In this document: positions 1-9,424 of the stretch, one piece after another | Numbering within the stretch: position 1 is the first letter of the stretch | Layout: every line of letters begins with the position of its first letter | DNA from: Brachionus koreanus | Taxonomy: Eukaryota; Rotifera; Eurotatoria; Ploima; Brachionidae | Direction of reading: 5' to 3' | Assembly (NCBI GenBank): GCA_016987375.1 | Contig: PJRA01000011.1 | Location: forward strand, 1,264,049 to 1,288,791 | DNA length: 24,743 bases | Notes under the pieces: model-generated | Told to the model about the DNA's origin: nothing | Seen by the model: only the letters and a program-made list of their open reading frames with translations | The model's database searches: none | Position numbers and translations under genes: made by a program

Positions 1-164
1 TCTAAAAATTCAAAAAATAAAAGTCGGTGCAAAAGTTTAGAAATTCGGGTAATCTAAAAATTTTAACAATTATTACTACCTTTTTTTACACCTTTATGAT
101 TAATCCTTAAATATCTTTAAATACCTTAAATAACATTACCAAAAAATCTTTAATTTGGAAAAAA
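1..164. other. AT-rich DNA without gene
   Basis: Only homopolymeric A and T runs and short stop-rich frames are visible before the transposase relic. No gene, RNA or clear repeat is recognised. Confidence 0.5.
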
Positions 165-390
165 ATGGGTAAAAAAAATGTGTCTAGCCCACAAAAATGG
201 CAGATCGTGGGTCTGCTAAAAAGTGGAGATATGAAGCAAAACGAAATAGCCAAGTTGTTAGGTGTATCTCCAAAATGTGTCTCTTCAACTAAAAAATAAA
301 TATCGGCCCTGATTGCTTGATTGAGAAAAATATAGGAAACAAGTGATAAAAGGATTAGTAATTTAATGGGTTAACAGAAAACTTTCTATT
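165..390 (+). pseudogene. Tc1/mariner-type transposase N-terminal relic
   Basis: An ATG at 165 opens a 44-codon frame that stops at 297-299. The translation contains SPQKWQIVGLLKSGDMKQNE followed by IAKLLGVSPKCVSS. This is the pattern of the first helix-turn-helix DNA-binding unit of Tc1/mariner transposases (hydrophobic helix, SG turn, EIAKxLGVS recognition helix). In that family the unit binds the terminal inverted repeats. After the stop a shifted frame reads ETSDKRISNL around 338-370, which is reminiscent of the RKTSxRxDRxI segment that follows the HTH, but it is soon broken. No second HTH and no DDE/D catalytic core follow, so this is a truncated, inactive relic. Assignment to the HTH superfamily is good; the precise Tc1 versus mariner lineage is inferred. 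Confidence 0.65.
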
Positions 391-1488
391 TCATATTTTT
401 TAGAAATAATTGAGCAATTTTATTTAAAAAAATGATAAATTAAAAATAAAAATCTTTACTATTAATACTTATCATTCACATGCTTAGTTTGTATTATATT
501 ATTATTATAATAAATTAATTAATACAGAGACGCGTAAAATCAAAAAAATCATGATCAAAATTTAATGATCATTCTAAAAAAAACAATTAATAAAAAATTT
601 TATGCTAAGTTAATTTTCATAAGTAACAAAGCATGTTAAACCACAAGTTGTGCATTTTGGAATAAAGTTTTTTTTTGAAAATTTTTTTTAAAATCAAATA
701 TTTTAAATAATTAAATAATTTTAAATATTTTAATTTGAAATAAATAAAATAAATACTTTATGAAAATCATTTTTTAACTTTTGCTATAAAAAAATAAAAT
801 TCAAAAGTTTATTTTTCATTCAGATTTACTTTAAATTAAAAAAAATATAATAGTTAAATGGATTAATTAGGCAATGTGTGCTGAATTTGAATTTCAAAAT
901 TAGACCAAGGGACAATTAGAAGTTAATTAAATCTTGAAAAAAAAAATCAATAGTGGCAACGAATACACAATAGTCACAATTAATTTAAGACGTTTAGAAA
1001 CCTTAAGTTTTGATTATTCATATGACTCGATAAGATAAGTTTTTCGAAGTCATAGCAATTAGTTTTTTCTAAAAGTCTACAGTATGCTTTGAAATGATTT
1101 AGTTTTTTTTCTAAGGTTTCTCATTAATTGGAACTCTGAAACGAAAAAAAAAAGCATTATTTAAATTAATCCGATAAAATAAATCACGCAAGTGATAAAG
1201 AGTCTCTCTAACAGAATTGTTTCCAAGGTATTTATCCTTTCTTCTTTTATAAAACATTTAAATATTTACAAATGATATTAATTAAGCTATTTTAATTTTT
1301 TAAATTCATTTATTTACAAATTAAAAAAAAAAAGAAAATAAGAGAAAAATTTTTTTTTTTTATTTTCATATTTCTATAGTAATAGATTTCAAATTTCTGT
1401 TTATGTTTAACTCGGCTTTCTTTTGAGCTCTTTTTATTGTTGGAAATTACCTCAAGTATTTGCATAATAGAAACAAATTAGTTCGGCA
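391..1488. other. AT-rich intergenic region upstream of FAM228-like gene
   Basis: About 1.1 kb of very AT-rich DNA with long A and T runs and no sustained open frame. It presumably holds the promoter and 5' UTR of the gene that starts at 1489, but no specific element can be pinpointed. A short palindromic motif (ATGATCA ... TGATCAT) lies at 551-572 and recurs near the end of the window. Confidence 0.5.
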
Positions 1489-2720
1489 ATGATTTCGCTG
1501 GTGTGTCAAAAGACGAACTGCGGAAAGATTAGCGCTCACAACACTGATTTGGTCAGACTTCTGAGCGACGACACCGAGCTCAGCTCGGACCAGCTTAAAA
1601 AACACCCCAAGACCGAATCGTTGTCTTCGTTCTCTCAGCTTTTCGATCCGTCGGCCAAAAGCACACATCTCAAACAGCCCAAAGCAGCCAAAAATGCCGA
1701 CGAATTTAGCTCTACTTTTGATCCGAAACACTTGACCAAAGACTTCTACACAAAGCATCCATTGAAAAAACTCAACTTCAAAAAAGTCAAGTGCATGAAC
1801 AATTTAATACAACAGAAAATAAATGAAAATCCTTCAGATTTAGAATATTATGTAATTTAAATTAAATCTAAATGCTCTCAAAACTAAACTTTGAGACATT
1901 TTTAACCCTATTTAACTACAATTAATTTTTAGATAAAATTAAATGAGTATTTGGCTCAACAAAAACAGATGATTGAAGTAATTTACTTAAAAGAAAAAAA
2001 ATACATCAAAATTAATTTAGAGTTGAAGGAAATAAAGAAGGACATAGAAAAATCTGATATTAGCCAGCTTCGTAAAAAGGAATTGATATACAAAAACTGG
2101 CACCTGAATGTCTATGAGCCAATAAAGCGCGAAATTCAGAAGCATATGAACGGTTCTAGTGCCAAGTATGCGCGGTCTTTACGTGATATGCGGTATGCTG
2201 ATTATTTGAGTCACATTAATCAGAGAGGCCATGTGTTCAGAGACGACTTTCAATCAGAAGAATATGATCCTGTTAATTTGGTTCCATTAGAAGCCAGCTT
2301 TGTAAAACCTTTGAAAGATCCGACATCAGTTAGATTCAGAAAAGAAAATGATGAGCAAAAATTGATCTACAAATGTTTGACAGGAAAAAAATTTACTTCA
2401 AGCCAAGTGGAAAAAGCTAGATTGCCGAAAATTTTGAACGATAGTGAAACACGAGAAAATATTGATTGGAATAAATGGACTTTGACTAATCACAGCACTA
2501 TTAATTCAACAGCACGGATTAAGAGCTCGTAAGTTTAAATTTTAAAACAAAAATAATTAAATATTTTCCCTAAAAAAAATTTCCAAAAATTAAAAGACAA
2601 AAGTGTAAATTTGATCGCAATAATTCCGAAATCATTTTCACCCAGTATCCAGATTTTAACAATGATAGTTTTATTACTTCAAACAGTGTGTACATTGATC
2701 ATTCAAAGACAAAAAATTAG
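1489..2720 (+). CDS. FAM228-like protein, three exons
   Basis: Predicted exons are 1489-1851, 1933-2528 and 2597-2720, giving about 360 aa. Introns of 81 and 68 bp have GT-AG ends (GTAATT...TTTTTAG and GTAAGT...AAAAG), and the frame is kept across both. The N-terminal 120 residues are polar and low in complexity. The middle is lysine/glutamate-rich and likely helical (about residues 128-190). It is followed by the most diagnostic block, NQRGHVF (about 217-223) and EEYDPV (about 230-235), then LEASFVKPLKDPT. The order KELxxKxW, then a GHVF...EYDP block, resembles FAM228A/B, animal proteins of unknown biochemical function; this rests on remembered family features and not on a search. Exon 3 is open for 41 codons to TAG at 2718-2720 and is followed by AATAAA near 2733. 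Coding codons are visibly less AT-extreme than the flanks. An extra 5' exon cannot be excluded. Confidence 0.68.
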
Positions 2721-4710
2721 CCTTATTTTTTTAAATAAATTTTTATTTCTAACAATTTATAATTTTGGTTTTTGAATATATTAAAATGTTAAAAAGCTCA
2801 ATAAAATGTTTATTGTAGTTAAATTTAAAAAGTAATTGGATTTTGAAAAATCAAATTTTAAAATGAAATTAAAGTTGGGCGTTTTATTTGAATTGAATTA
2901 AGTCTTTTTGAAATTAATTTTCGATTCATTTAAAAACTGAATAGTTTCTTAAACAAATTTTTTTTAAAATAAAATTTTTTTTTTAAAAATATCAACTTTA
3001 AAAATTTACTCCAATCCTTGATAAATTATATATGATAAAAATAATGAGATTAATTTGCTATTGAAAGAATTGAAAACTTGTTAACTCACAACGATTTGTT
3101 TATGTTGGTTTCTATTTTAATTTTTAAAGTGGGAATTCAAATCAATTGTTTTCTTTTTTCAGTTGTTTAAAAAACAATAAAGGTAAATTTAAATATAAAT
3201 AAATAATTAAAATAGAAAAAATATATCAAAACATTCAAACATGACTTTTTTAATTATATTTTTCTATTTGTAATTTTCAATTTTTAAAAACAAAAATATA
3301 TAGACTTAAAACAAACAACTAAAATTAAATTCATGAATATTAATGAAAAAAAGCTCTATGAAGGAATTTTAATTTTTATTTCGTTTATTTATAGAAATTA
3401 GACAATACACTTAAAAAAAATCGAGATAAAAAATTTATTTAATGCATACTTGATAAAAAAATATTTGCCAATTATGAAAAATAATATTTAGTTATTTTTT
3501 TTCTTGATTATACATTATCTTAATAATGAAAGTTAAAAACCAAATAAACAAATGAATAAACTTAGATTACACTCAAAGTAATGAAAATTGTATTAATTTT
3601 TGATTTATTTTTTTAAGTCCTTCTATTTTACTAGTCTAGTCTAGTATTTGAATTTGAAATCAAATTTTTTCACCAATATTTTGTCACAAATAAAAAAATA
3701 ACTTAATAAAGTAAAATTTTTAATGTTTTGATCAAATTTCATTTTTCATATATGATCAACTATATGCTGATAAATTGATAAACCGTATTTAATTTTTTAT
3801 AAATGATTGAAATTTATAAATATGCATTGAAAAATGTGAAAATTAAAGTTGGCGCGATACAAAACTTCCACACTATCTTCAGATATGGATTTCGACCTCA
3901 TTTTTAGATTCTACATATATGAAAACCTAGGGTTATCCAAAATTTTAGGGGTGGTCAAAAATTTATTTTTTTTGGCTAGGGGGGTCTGAAACTTTACAGC
4001 CTTATATAAAGTATATCTTATTTAAGCTTCTTTATCTAAGAATATTATCAAACGAATCTTATCGATCGACACATTTTCTGATAGAGAATTAAATGCTCTA
4101 TATTCTGAACTACCTATTTTGAAAAAAAAATTGAGGATTTTTTCAAAAAAATATGGAAAAATTTTGATATTTTTTTACTCTTTCGGGATCTACTTTTTTC
4201 CAAACCCCTTTACCTATATATTTTTATAAAAATTCTAAAACGAGACAGAATTCAAATCCAAATCAAAATGTTTAGCTTACAAAATACATAAAATATGAAA
4301 AATTATCTCATAATATTCTGATGAATTTACATTTCATTCCTTAAGCTGATCTTTGAGATCTGCTCATATTTTTATCATATTAAAAAAAATAAAATTTGGA
4401 CCTAAATTATGAAAATTTTTGATCATCATATTAGTTAATAGTGATTAATTATTTAATGTTTTCAATTGAATCAGCGAATATTTAGTTAATATATATTTTC
4501 AAAAAAAAATCACGAAATCTTCAAAACCAGCAATAAACGAAAAACGAATAAAGAAAAATAATTCAGAAAAAACCGAAAAAGAAAAGCAAAATTTATTTCT
4601 ATGATATAAATTTTACAAAATAACTTTCAAATATTAAGCATCCTATTTTTAATTCCTTTAAAATGATTAAATTAATTTACAGAAAATATATTTAATTAGT
4701 ATAAATTTTT
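2721..4710. other. Long AT-rich intergenic region
   Basis: About 2 kb without a credible open frame on either strand. It begins with the 3' UTR of the preceding gene. From about 3850 to 4260 the composition shifts: runs such as CCTAGGGTTATCC, TTTTAGGGGTGGTC and GGCTAGGGGGGTC stand out, and may be an old repeat or non-coding element. I see no TIR, RNA fold signature or protein similarity that would name it. Confidence 0.5.
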
Positions 4711-4970
4711 AAAATTATTTGAGTAATCTTTTGACAAAAATTTGAAACAATTCTAGGAAAATAAGATCGCATAAATGAAATTTTTACTAATCTTAAAGTT
4801 TGAAAATAAAAGTCTTAAAAAAATTGAAAAAATAAAAATTTTGAAATTAAATTAATAAAACTATTTTAACAAATTTAATTTTAGAAATAGCGAAGAGATG
4901 TCGATTCTGAATTGAAACAAAAAAAAAGTTAATTAGCTAAAATTGATGTTAATTTATTTAATAATTTACT

Positions 4971-4978
4971 TATAAAAG
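4971..4978 (+). promoter_or_regulatory. TATA box of U6 gene (left copy)
   Basis: TATAAAAG lies at -31 to -24 relative to the U6 start at 5002. This is the spacing of the TATA element in metazoan type 3 Pol III promoters. A proximal sequence element is expected at roughly 4940-4960, but its consensus in this organism is unknown so it is not marked. The element is identical in the right copy. Confidence 0.8.
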
Positions 4979-5001
4979 AGTGTTTTAATCAAATTCAAAC
5001 T

Positions 5002-5017
5002 GTACCACTTCGGTGGT

Positions 5018-5057
<40 letters not shown>

Positions 5058-5107
5058 GGCCCCTGCGCAAGGATGACACGCAAAATCGTGAAGCGTTCCA
5101 TATTTTT
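5002..5107 (+). ncRNA. U6: U6 spliceosomal snRNA (left copy)
   Basis: U6 snRNA is the catalytic RNA core of the spliceosome; it pairs with U4, then with U2 and the 5' splice site. The copy is full length. It has the 5' stem-loop GTACCACTTCGGTGGTAC, the ACATATACTAAAATTGGAAC segment, the invariant ACAGAGA box at 5041-5047, AGC and the internal stem-loop region CATGGCCCCTGCGCAAGGA, and the 3' tail ending in a T run. The 5' stem is perfectly paired. Compared with the canonical animal sequence, the body is almost unchanged, with AAAATCG in place of AAATTCG near the 3' end. TATA and terminator spacing suggest an active gene. Confidence 0.98.
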
Positions 5108-5109
5108 TT
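5103..5109 (+). terminator. Pol III T-run terminator of U6 (left copy)
   Basis: Seven consecutive T residues end the U6 sequence. This is a standard RNA polymerase III termination signal, and it also supplies the 3' oligo-U of the mature RNA. Confidence 0.9.
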
Positions 5110-5462
5110 ATTTTTTATTTAATTCTTGAATTTTAATTTCAATTAATGAAATAAATTTTATATTTCTAAAATATTGAATTCATTCATTTTGCCAATAACT
5201 ATTTTTTCTGTTTTCGTAAAATGCTATCAATTCCATATCCTTTTAAAATGATTCAAAACTTTCAATTAATTGTTTTTTTTTTTTAATTTCTTATGAAAAC
5301 CAAATAATCATTAAATTGAACTGAAAAAATCTTAATTGATTTCATAAAAAATGACGCCAAATTTAACTAAATTGTCAAAAAGGCAGTAGTTAAAATATTT
5401 TATTATTTTTTTTAAGATGAGTTTTTTAAAACTAGGTTTGTTTAGATAATTGAAATAAAGGA

Positions 5463-5915
5463 ATGTCCAGTATTGGTTCATTATCAATAGATACAAAAGA
5501 AAAGTTTTTATCAACATTTAAACGTATGAGCTCGTCATACGATATCAAATCTTCTTCAGCAGTTTCATCTCTTAATCCATCTTGTGTTACCTCAAATTTT
5601 TCACTAGAAGAAAAAAAATTGGTCGAAAAAAGCACCAATACAGATTTTTTGGATTATGATCATTCAAAAACAGATATTTCTAATAATTCGTGCACATATC
5701 ACGACCAAATACCATACGAATTAAACACTTCACAGTCTGATGACCAAACATCGTTGCTTCACGAAGAAGGACAGTCTAGATATAATCTGTGTCACGAGCA
5801 CAAAAAATACGAAACTCTTCTTTTCCTTTTAGAAAAAACTTTCAAAAAAAAGAAAAAACCTAAACGAACAAAAACTTTAATCAATTTTTTTAACAAACTT
5901 TCTTGTATTAGTTAA
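5463..5915 (+). CDS. Unknown 150-aa protein beginning at inverted-repeat edge
   Basis: A single open frame of 150 codons starts with MSSIGSLSID and ends at TAA 5913-5915. I do not recognise a family. The first 60 residues are Ser/Thr-rich. A short acidic/polar middle follows (about 65-105). The C-terminal third is basic, with HEHKKYETLLFLLEKTF (likely a short helix) and then KKKKKPKRTK, which could be a nuclear localisation signal. Codon composition differs from the surrounding AT-rich DNA, which supports coding status. The start codon lies 3 bp inside the unique side of the left arm edge. An AATAAA near 6013 could be the polyadenylation site. The gene converges on Arp3, whose stop is only about 155 bp away, so their 3' UTRs probably overlap. 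It could be an exon of a longer gene. Confidence 0.6.
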   Translation: MSSIGSLSIDTKEKFLSTFKRMSSSYDIKSSSAVSSLNPSCVTSNFSLEEKKLVEKSTNTDFLDYDHSKTDISNNSCTYHDQIPYELNTSQSDDQTSLLHEEGQSRYNLCHEHKKYETLLFLLEKTFKKKKKPKRTKTLINFFNKLSCIS

Positions 5916-6069
5916 AGACAAATAGGAAAAAAAATGTGTTTTTTGCTTGATTTTATTTTATTTAAATTTTATAAACAATCTATAATCTAATTTTAGAATG
6001 ATTGATTTTCGAATAAATAAAAATTTTTAAAAAAAAATTTAAACACTTTTAAAAAAAGACAAAATTTTT

Positions 6070-7411
6070 CTAGCTCATTTTTCCAAAAACAGGATTATGT
6101 CTGCAAATGCTTGGTCCGTATTCATAATACTCGGCCTTGGTGTGACTTTTTTCATAAAATTCACTTGTTGTTGCCATCAAACTTCCACCAAACCATACAG
6201 CATAGCGCTGCATATGATGCGAAATAACCTGAACATCGATTGGCTGTGGTTTAACGCGATTATTTGCGTTAAGATTCAGTCTTTCGTCAACACTTCGCTT
6301 AATCTCCATTTTAAGCCTTTTATCAAAGTCTTTGAACATAGTGCTGCCACCTGATAGAACAATATTTTTGTAAAGTGATCGTCTAGTATCAATGGGACAA
6401 TTTTGAATTACATTGTCCACTATGTGCGACAGTGATTCAGTATAATCTGGATTCGAAAATTCCGGATGAAAAAATATCTCAGGACCTAAAAATCTTTCGT
6501 ATCCGACATCGACTGAAAAATTTTGCTTGGTAATATTGTTAAGACTGTGATATTTTTTGATCCATTTGTTTGGATTGCTCTCATATTTATTGAATTCTTT
6601 GACTATGTCTTGACAAACATAGCAGTATTGTTCTTTGATGGCTTTGGCTGTTTCTAATGACTGTTCTGGCGGGATTCCCACCTCACGGTCTTTCAGAAGA
6701 CCCTGAATAAAATATGTAATGTCTCTGCCAGATATTGGAATGTGTTTGATGCATGAGCCGATGACGTATCCATCAGCAATTGGAATGACATGAGTAACTC
6801 CATCACCGCTGTCAATTACAACACCAGTCAAGCTCTGATCACCGGAGCTCCTGCTTGTCCACGAAGCTACCAATGCCAAAACAGCCTAGAAAACAAAGTA
6901 AATAGCAATATTTAATTTAAAGTTGTTGGCATCTATTTTACTTGAACGGCTATGTACAGACCTGGTACGTTAAATGATTCAAACATTATTTCGGCAGTGT
7001 ATTCTCGATTCTCTGGTGTATTCAAAGGAGGCTCGGTCTGTTAAAATTTTAACAAATATCATTTCTGAAATTAAAAAAATTACTTACTAAAAGAAAATAG
7101 TGATCTTCAGGCTCACACTTGAGATATTTGAAAATACACTGTTCCCAGTATTTTTCCATAAGATCCCAGTCGTTAACAAGGCCATGCCTGATTGGATATT
7201 TGACCGAGTATCCAGTTGCGTTCATTGCTTCGTCGCCAATGAAAAAATCCAAGTCATCAAGACCTCGAGCTTGTCTAACGCCGACTCCTTCTTTAACGGC
7301 GATGGCACTCGGTATGATAAATTGAGGCTGAGAGTTGATGGCATAGCCCATTTTAGTGTAGCCGGTTCCGTTGTCAATGACTACTGCAGGCATCCGAGTC
7401 AAATTGGCCAT
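6070..7411 (-). CDS. Arp3: Actin-related protein 3 (Arp2/3 complex), three exons
   Basis: Arp3 is the actin-like ATP-binding subunit that, with Arp2, forms the pseudo-dimer from which the Arp2/3 complex nucleates branched actin filaments. Exons are 7411-7088, 7037-6942 and 6885-6070. Introns are 50 and 56 bp, with donors GTAAGTA and GTAAAAT and acceptors AACAG and TCTAG, and both are phase 0. The product is 411 aa, slightly shorter than the usual ~418. Visible signatures are [12 protein letters not shown] near residue 13, [12 protein letters not shown], the exon-2 block [20 protein letters not shown], the phosphate-binding DSGDG (165-169), [16 protein letters not shown], the adenosine-side LSGGSTMF (about 317-324), [13 protein letters not shown] and the C-terminal [15 protein letters not shown]. 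All nucleotide-binding motifs are intact. The small deletions relative to vertebrate Arp3 fall in loops. The gene sits wholly inside the centre of the U6 inverted repeat. Polyadenylation signals (AATAAA on the minus strand) lie near 5955. Confidence 0.98.
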
Positions 7412-7904
7412 TTTGTTTTCGGCAGTTAAAAATCTAAAGCAATCAAAAGAATTTCATATGATGAATTGAAAATTAAAAGATAATGAATATTTTTTTTCTT
7501 TTTGTAAATTTTAATAAATTATCATTTTTTTTAAATAAAATAATAAAAAGTCTCTTGTTTTTGGTTTAATAGTGACTTTTTTGAAAGATATTAAAATCGG
7601 GCTTTTTCTTTTGCTTTAGTAAATGTTTTATGAAATTTTTAATTTTTTGTTGAATAATTTTTGCTAGACGAATATTTAAAGTCTTTTCTTCTAGTCAATT
7701 ATTTGTTTTAGTTAACAATCACGTGGTATGATCTTAGAAGTTTTAAACTCATATTTAAAATAATCTAAAACTTATAATGAATGAATCAAGTATTTAATTG
7801 ACTCTAAAATTTAAAAGTTAAAATAAAATTCGATATAAAAAAATCATTTTATATAAAAATTGGATTAATTAAGTTTTTGACTAATTTTAAAATAAATTAA
7901 AGAC
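7412..7904. other. Arp3 upstream region
   Basis: AT-rich DNA of about 490 bp upstream of the Arp3 start. It must contain the Arp3 promoter and 5' UTR, but no specific motif can be identified. No credible ORF is present. Confidence 0.5.
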
Positions 7905-7938
7905 AAAAAAATATAAAACGCTTCACGATGTTGCGTGT
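7905..7938 (-). pseudogene. U6 snRNA 3'-end fragment
   Basis: The plus strand reads seven A residues, then TATAAAACGCTTCACGATG, then TTGCGTGT. This matches the reverse complement of the U6 3' end including its T run, with three substitutions in 34 positions (GG to AA, T to G). Similarity stops abruptly after TTGCGTGT, so the 5' two-thirds of U6 are absent. It has the same orientation as the complete right-hand U6 and lies about 430 bp downstream of it. It looks like an older, truncated copy. Confidence 0.8.
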
Positions 7939-8372
7939 ATTAAGTATGCAAAAGAAATTTCAATAGACTTGAATAAAATTATTAATTGAAATTAGCTTTA
8001 TTTATTTTAATCTTGACATTTCTTTATTTCAATTATCTAAACAAACCTAAATTTAAAAAACTCATCTTAAAAAAAATAATAAAATATTTTAACTACTGCC
8101 TTTTTGACAATTTAGTTAAATTTGGCGTCATTTTTTATGAAATCAATTAAGATTTTTTCAGTTCAATTTAATGATTATTTGGTTTTCATAAGAAATTTAA
8201 AAAAAAAAACAATTAATTGAAAGTTTTGAATCATTTTAAAAGGATATGGAATTGATAGCATTTTACGAAAACAGAAAAAATAGTTATTGGCAAAATGAAT
8301 GAATTCAATATTTTAGAAATATAAAATTTATTTCATTAATTGAAATTAAAATTCAAGAATTAAATAAAAAAT

Positions 8373-8379
8373 AAAAAAA
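8373..8379 (-). terminator. Pol III T-run terminator of U6 (right copy)
   Basis: Seven A residues on the plus strand are seven T residues in the U6 sense, directly at the U6 3' end, as in the left copy. Confidence 0.9.
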
Positions 8380-8424
8380 TATGGAACGCTTCACGATTTT
8401 GCGTGTCATCCTTGCGCAGGGGCC

Positions 8425-8464
<40 letters not shown>

Positions 8465-8480
8465 ACCACCGAAGTGGTAC
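8375..8480 (-). ncRNA. U6: U6 spliceosomal snRNA (right copy)
   Basis: This is a second full-length U6 gene, identical to the left copy over the whole RNA as far as I can read, including the GTACCACTTCGGTGGTAC 5' stem-loop, the ACAGAGA box and the GCGCAAGGA stem region. Its start is at 8480. The two U6 genes point toward each other across the Arp3 locus. With an intact promoter and terminator this copy should also be transcribed by Pol III. Identity of both copies can reflect recent duplication or gene conversion. Confidence 0.98.
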
Positions 8481-8503
8481 AGTTTGAATTTGATTAAAAC
8501 ACT

Positions 8504-8511
8504 CTTTTATA
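8504..8511 (-). promoter_or_regulatory. TATA box of U6 gene (right copy)
   Basis: CTTTTATA on the plus strand is TATAAAAG in the U6 sense. It lies 24-31 bp upstream of the U6 start at 8480, the same spacing as in the left copy. Confidence 0.8.
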
Positions 8512-8940
8512 AGTAAATTATTAAATAAATTAACATCAATTTTAGCTAATTAACTTTTTTTTTGTTTCAATTCAAGAATCGACATCTCTTCGCTATTTCT
8601 AAAATTAAATTTGTTAAAATAGTTTTATTAATTTAATTTCAAAATTTTTATTTTTTCAATTTTTTTAAGACTTTTATTTTCAAACTTTAAGATTAGTAAA
8701 AATTTCATTTATGCGATCTTATTTTCCTAGAATTGTTTCAAATTTTTGTCAAAAGATTACTCAAATAATTTTATGAATTTTTTTATTTGTTGCAAGGAAA
8801 ACTTTAATTTCGAAAAATTGTTGAAAAATTTTTTATATTGAAAATAAATTAAAATTAATTTTTTTTTAAATTCTGATTTATTTATTTGATAATATTAACA
8901 GTTTTGTATCCATTAATTATTCAAAATTTTAAGTTATGTT

Positions 8941-9340
8941 AAATTGAACATTTCCAAAATGAAGAAACGGACACCATGAACTAATGTCAAATTTTAGATG
9001 AGGTCTTACTAATTCTGTGTTAAGCATTCTTATTTTCTTGAAACTTTTAGCTATCATATCCAAAATATTATTTATACGAGTGGTTCAACATTTTATTTTG
9101 TTAGCCCACTTTAAGTAATTTTATAAATACCTAGATCTTTTTCAAGACTTTTTTTAGTTAATTTCCTTGATTCGTTTCTACTATTAATGGTTTAATCAAA
9201 GGAAGGAATTTTTGCGCCAATATGCATTACACTTCATTTTTTGATATTTCAATCTTAAGACCAAGTAAGTGACCAATCTGGGTAAGTGCTCTAAACCACG
9301 GCAAATTTGGTCTTAGTCATTAAAGCTATTGCAGTCCTTA
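8941..9340 (-). pseudogene. Eroded non-LTR retrotransposon reverse transcriptase
   Basis: Reading the minus strand from about 9335 downward, broken frames give AIALMT (the position of the YADDIAL catalytic box, with the aspartates lost), then TQIGHLLGLKIEISKNEV (the conserved GLKIxxxKTxV step), then LEKDLGIYK, and finally an open stretch DMIAKSFKKIRMLN, TELVRPHLKF and SSWCPF. The LVRPHLEY...WxP signature is typical of the C-terminal part of CR1/Jockey/RTE-like LINE reverse transcriptases. At least two frameshifts and several stops separate the blocks, so the copy is dead. The order of blocks along the strand matches a single RT. The clade is not determined. Confidence 0.75.
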
Positions 9341-9424
9341 TAAATCTGAATTAAATTAGATCATTCATTTGATCTTTGAAGCTTTTTTCTCTTCTTGCTT
9401 ATATTACTTCTTTTGATTAATATT

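Larger units (their letters stand above)
4711..5460 (+). repeat. Left arm of large inverted repeat (contains U6)
   Basis: This 750-bp arm matches the reverse complement of 8022-8772. Reading both strands side by side I count only about five differences: one indel near 4908, a substitution beside a poly-T run near 5284, and two substitutions near 5433. The outer edge is sharp at 4711/8772. The inner edge lies at 5460/8022, with weaker similarity (8 of 10 bases) continuing to about 5470/8012. The arm contains a complete U6 gene with its promoter. Confidence 0.95.
8022..8772 (-). repeat. Right arm of large inverted repeat (contains U6)
   Basis: This is the reverse-complement partner of 4711-5460, 751 bp long and more than 99% identical by eye. 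U6, TATA box and T run are all conserved. The inner edge is followed by ATGTCAAG in the minus sense, corresponding to ATGTCCAG at the start of the unknown gene next to the left arm. The frame closes a few codons later, so this copy carries only a vestige of that gene start. Confidence 0.95.

Noticed and set aside
1447..1758. Minus-strand 103-codon ORF
   Set aside because: It is the antisense of exon 1 of the FAM228-like gene, with a sense-strand splice structure that works; the antisense shows no family pattern.
5332..5517. Minus-strand ORF spanning the left arm edge
   Set aside because: Hydrophobic AT-rich translation without a domain; it overlaps the unknown plus-strand gene and the repeat boundary.
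7100..7429. Plus-strand ORF opposite Arp3 exon 1
   Set aside because: Pure shadow of the conserved Arp3 exon.
4711..8772. Composite transposon with the U6-bearing arms as terminal repeats
   Set aside because: No transposase, no target-site duplication and no terminal motif at 4711 or 8772; a host gene (Arp3) fills the centre. Segmental inverted duplication is simpler.
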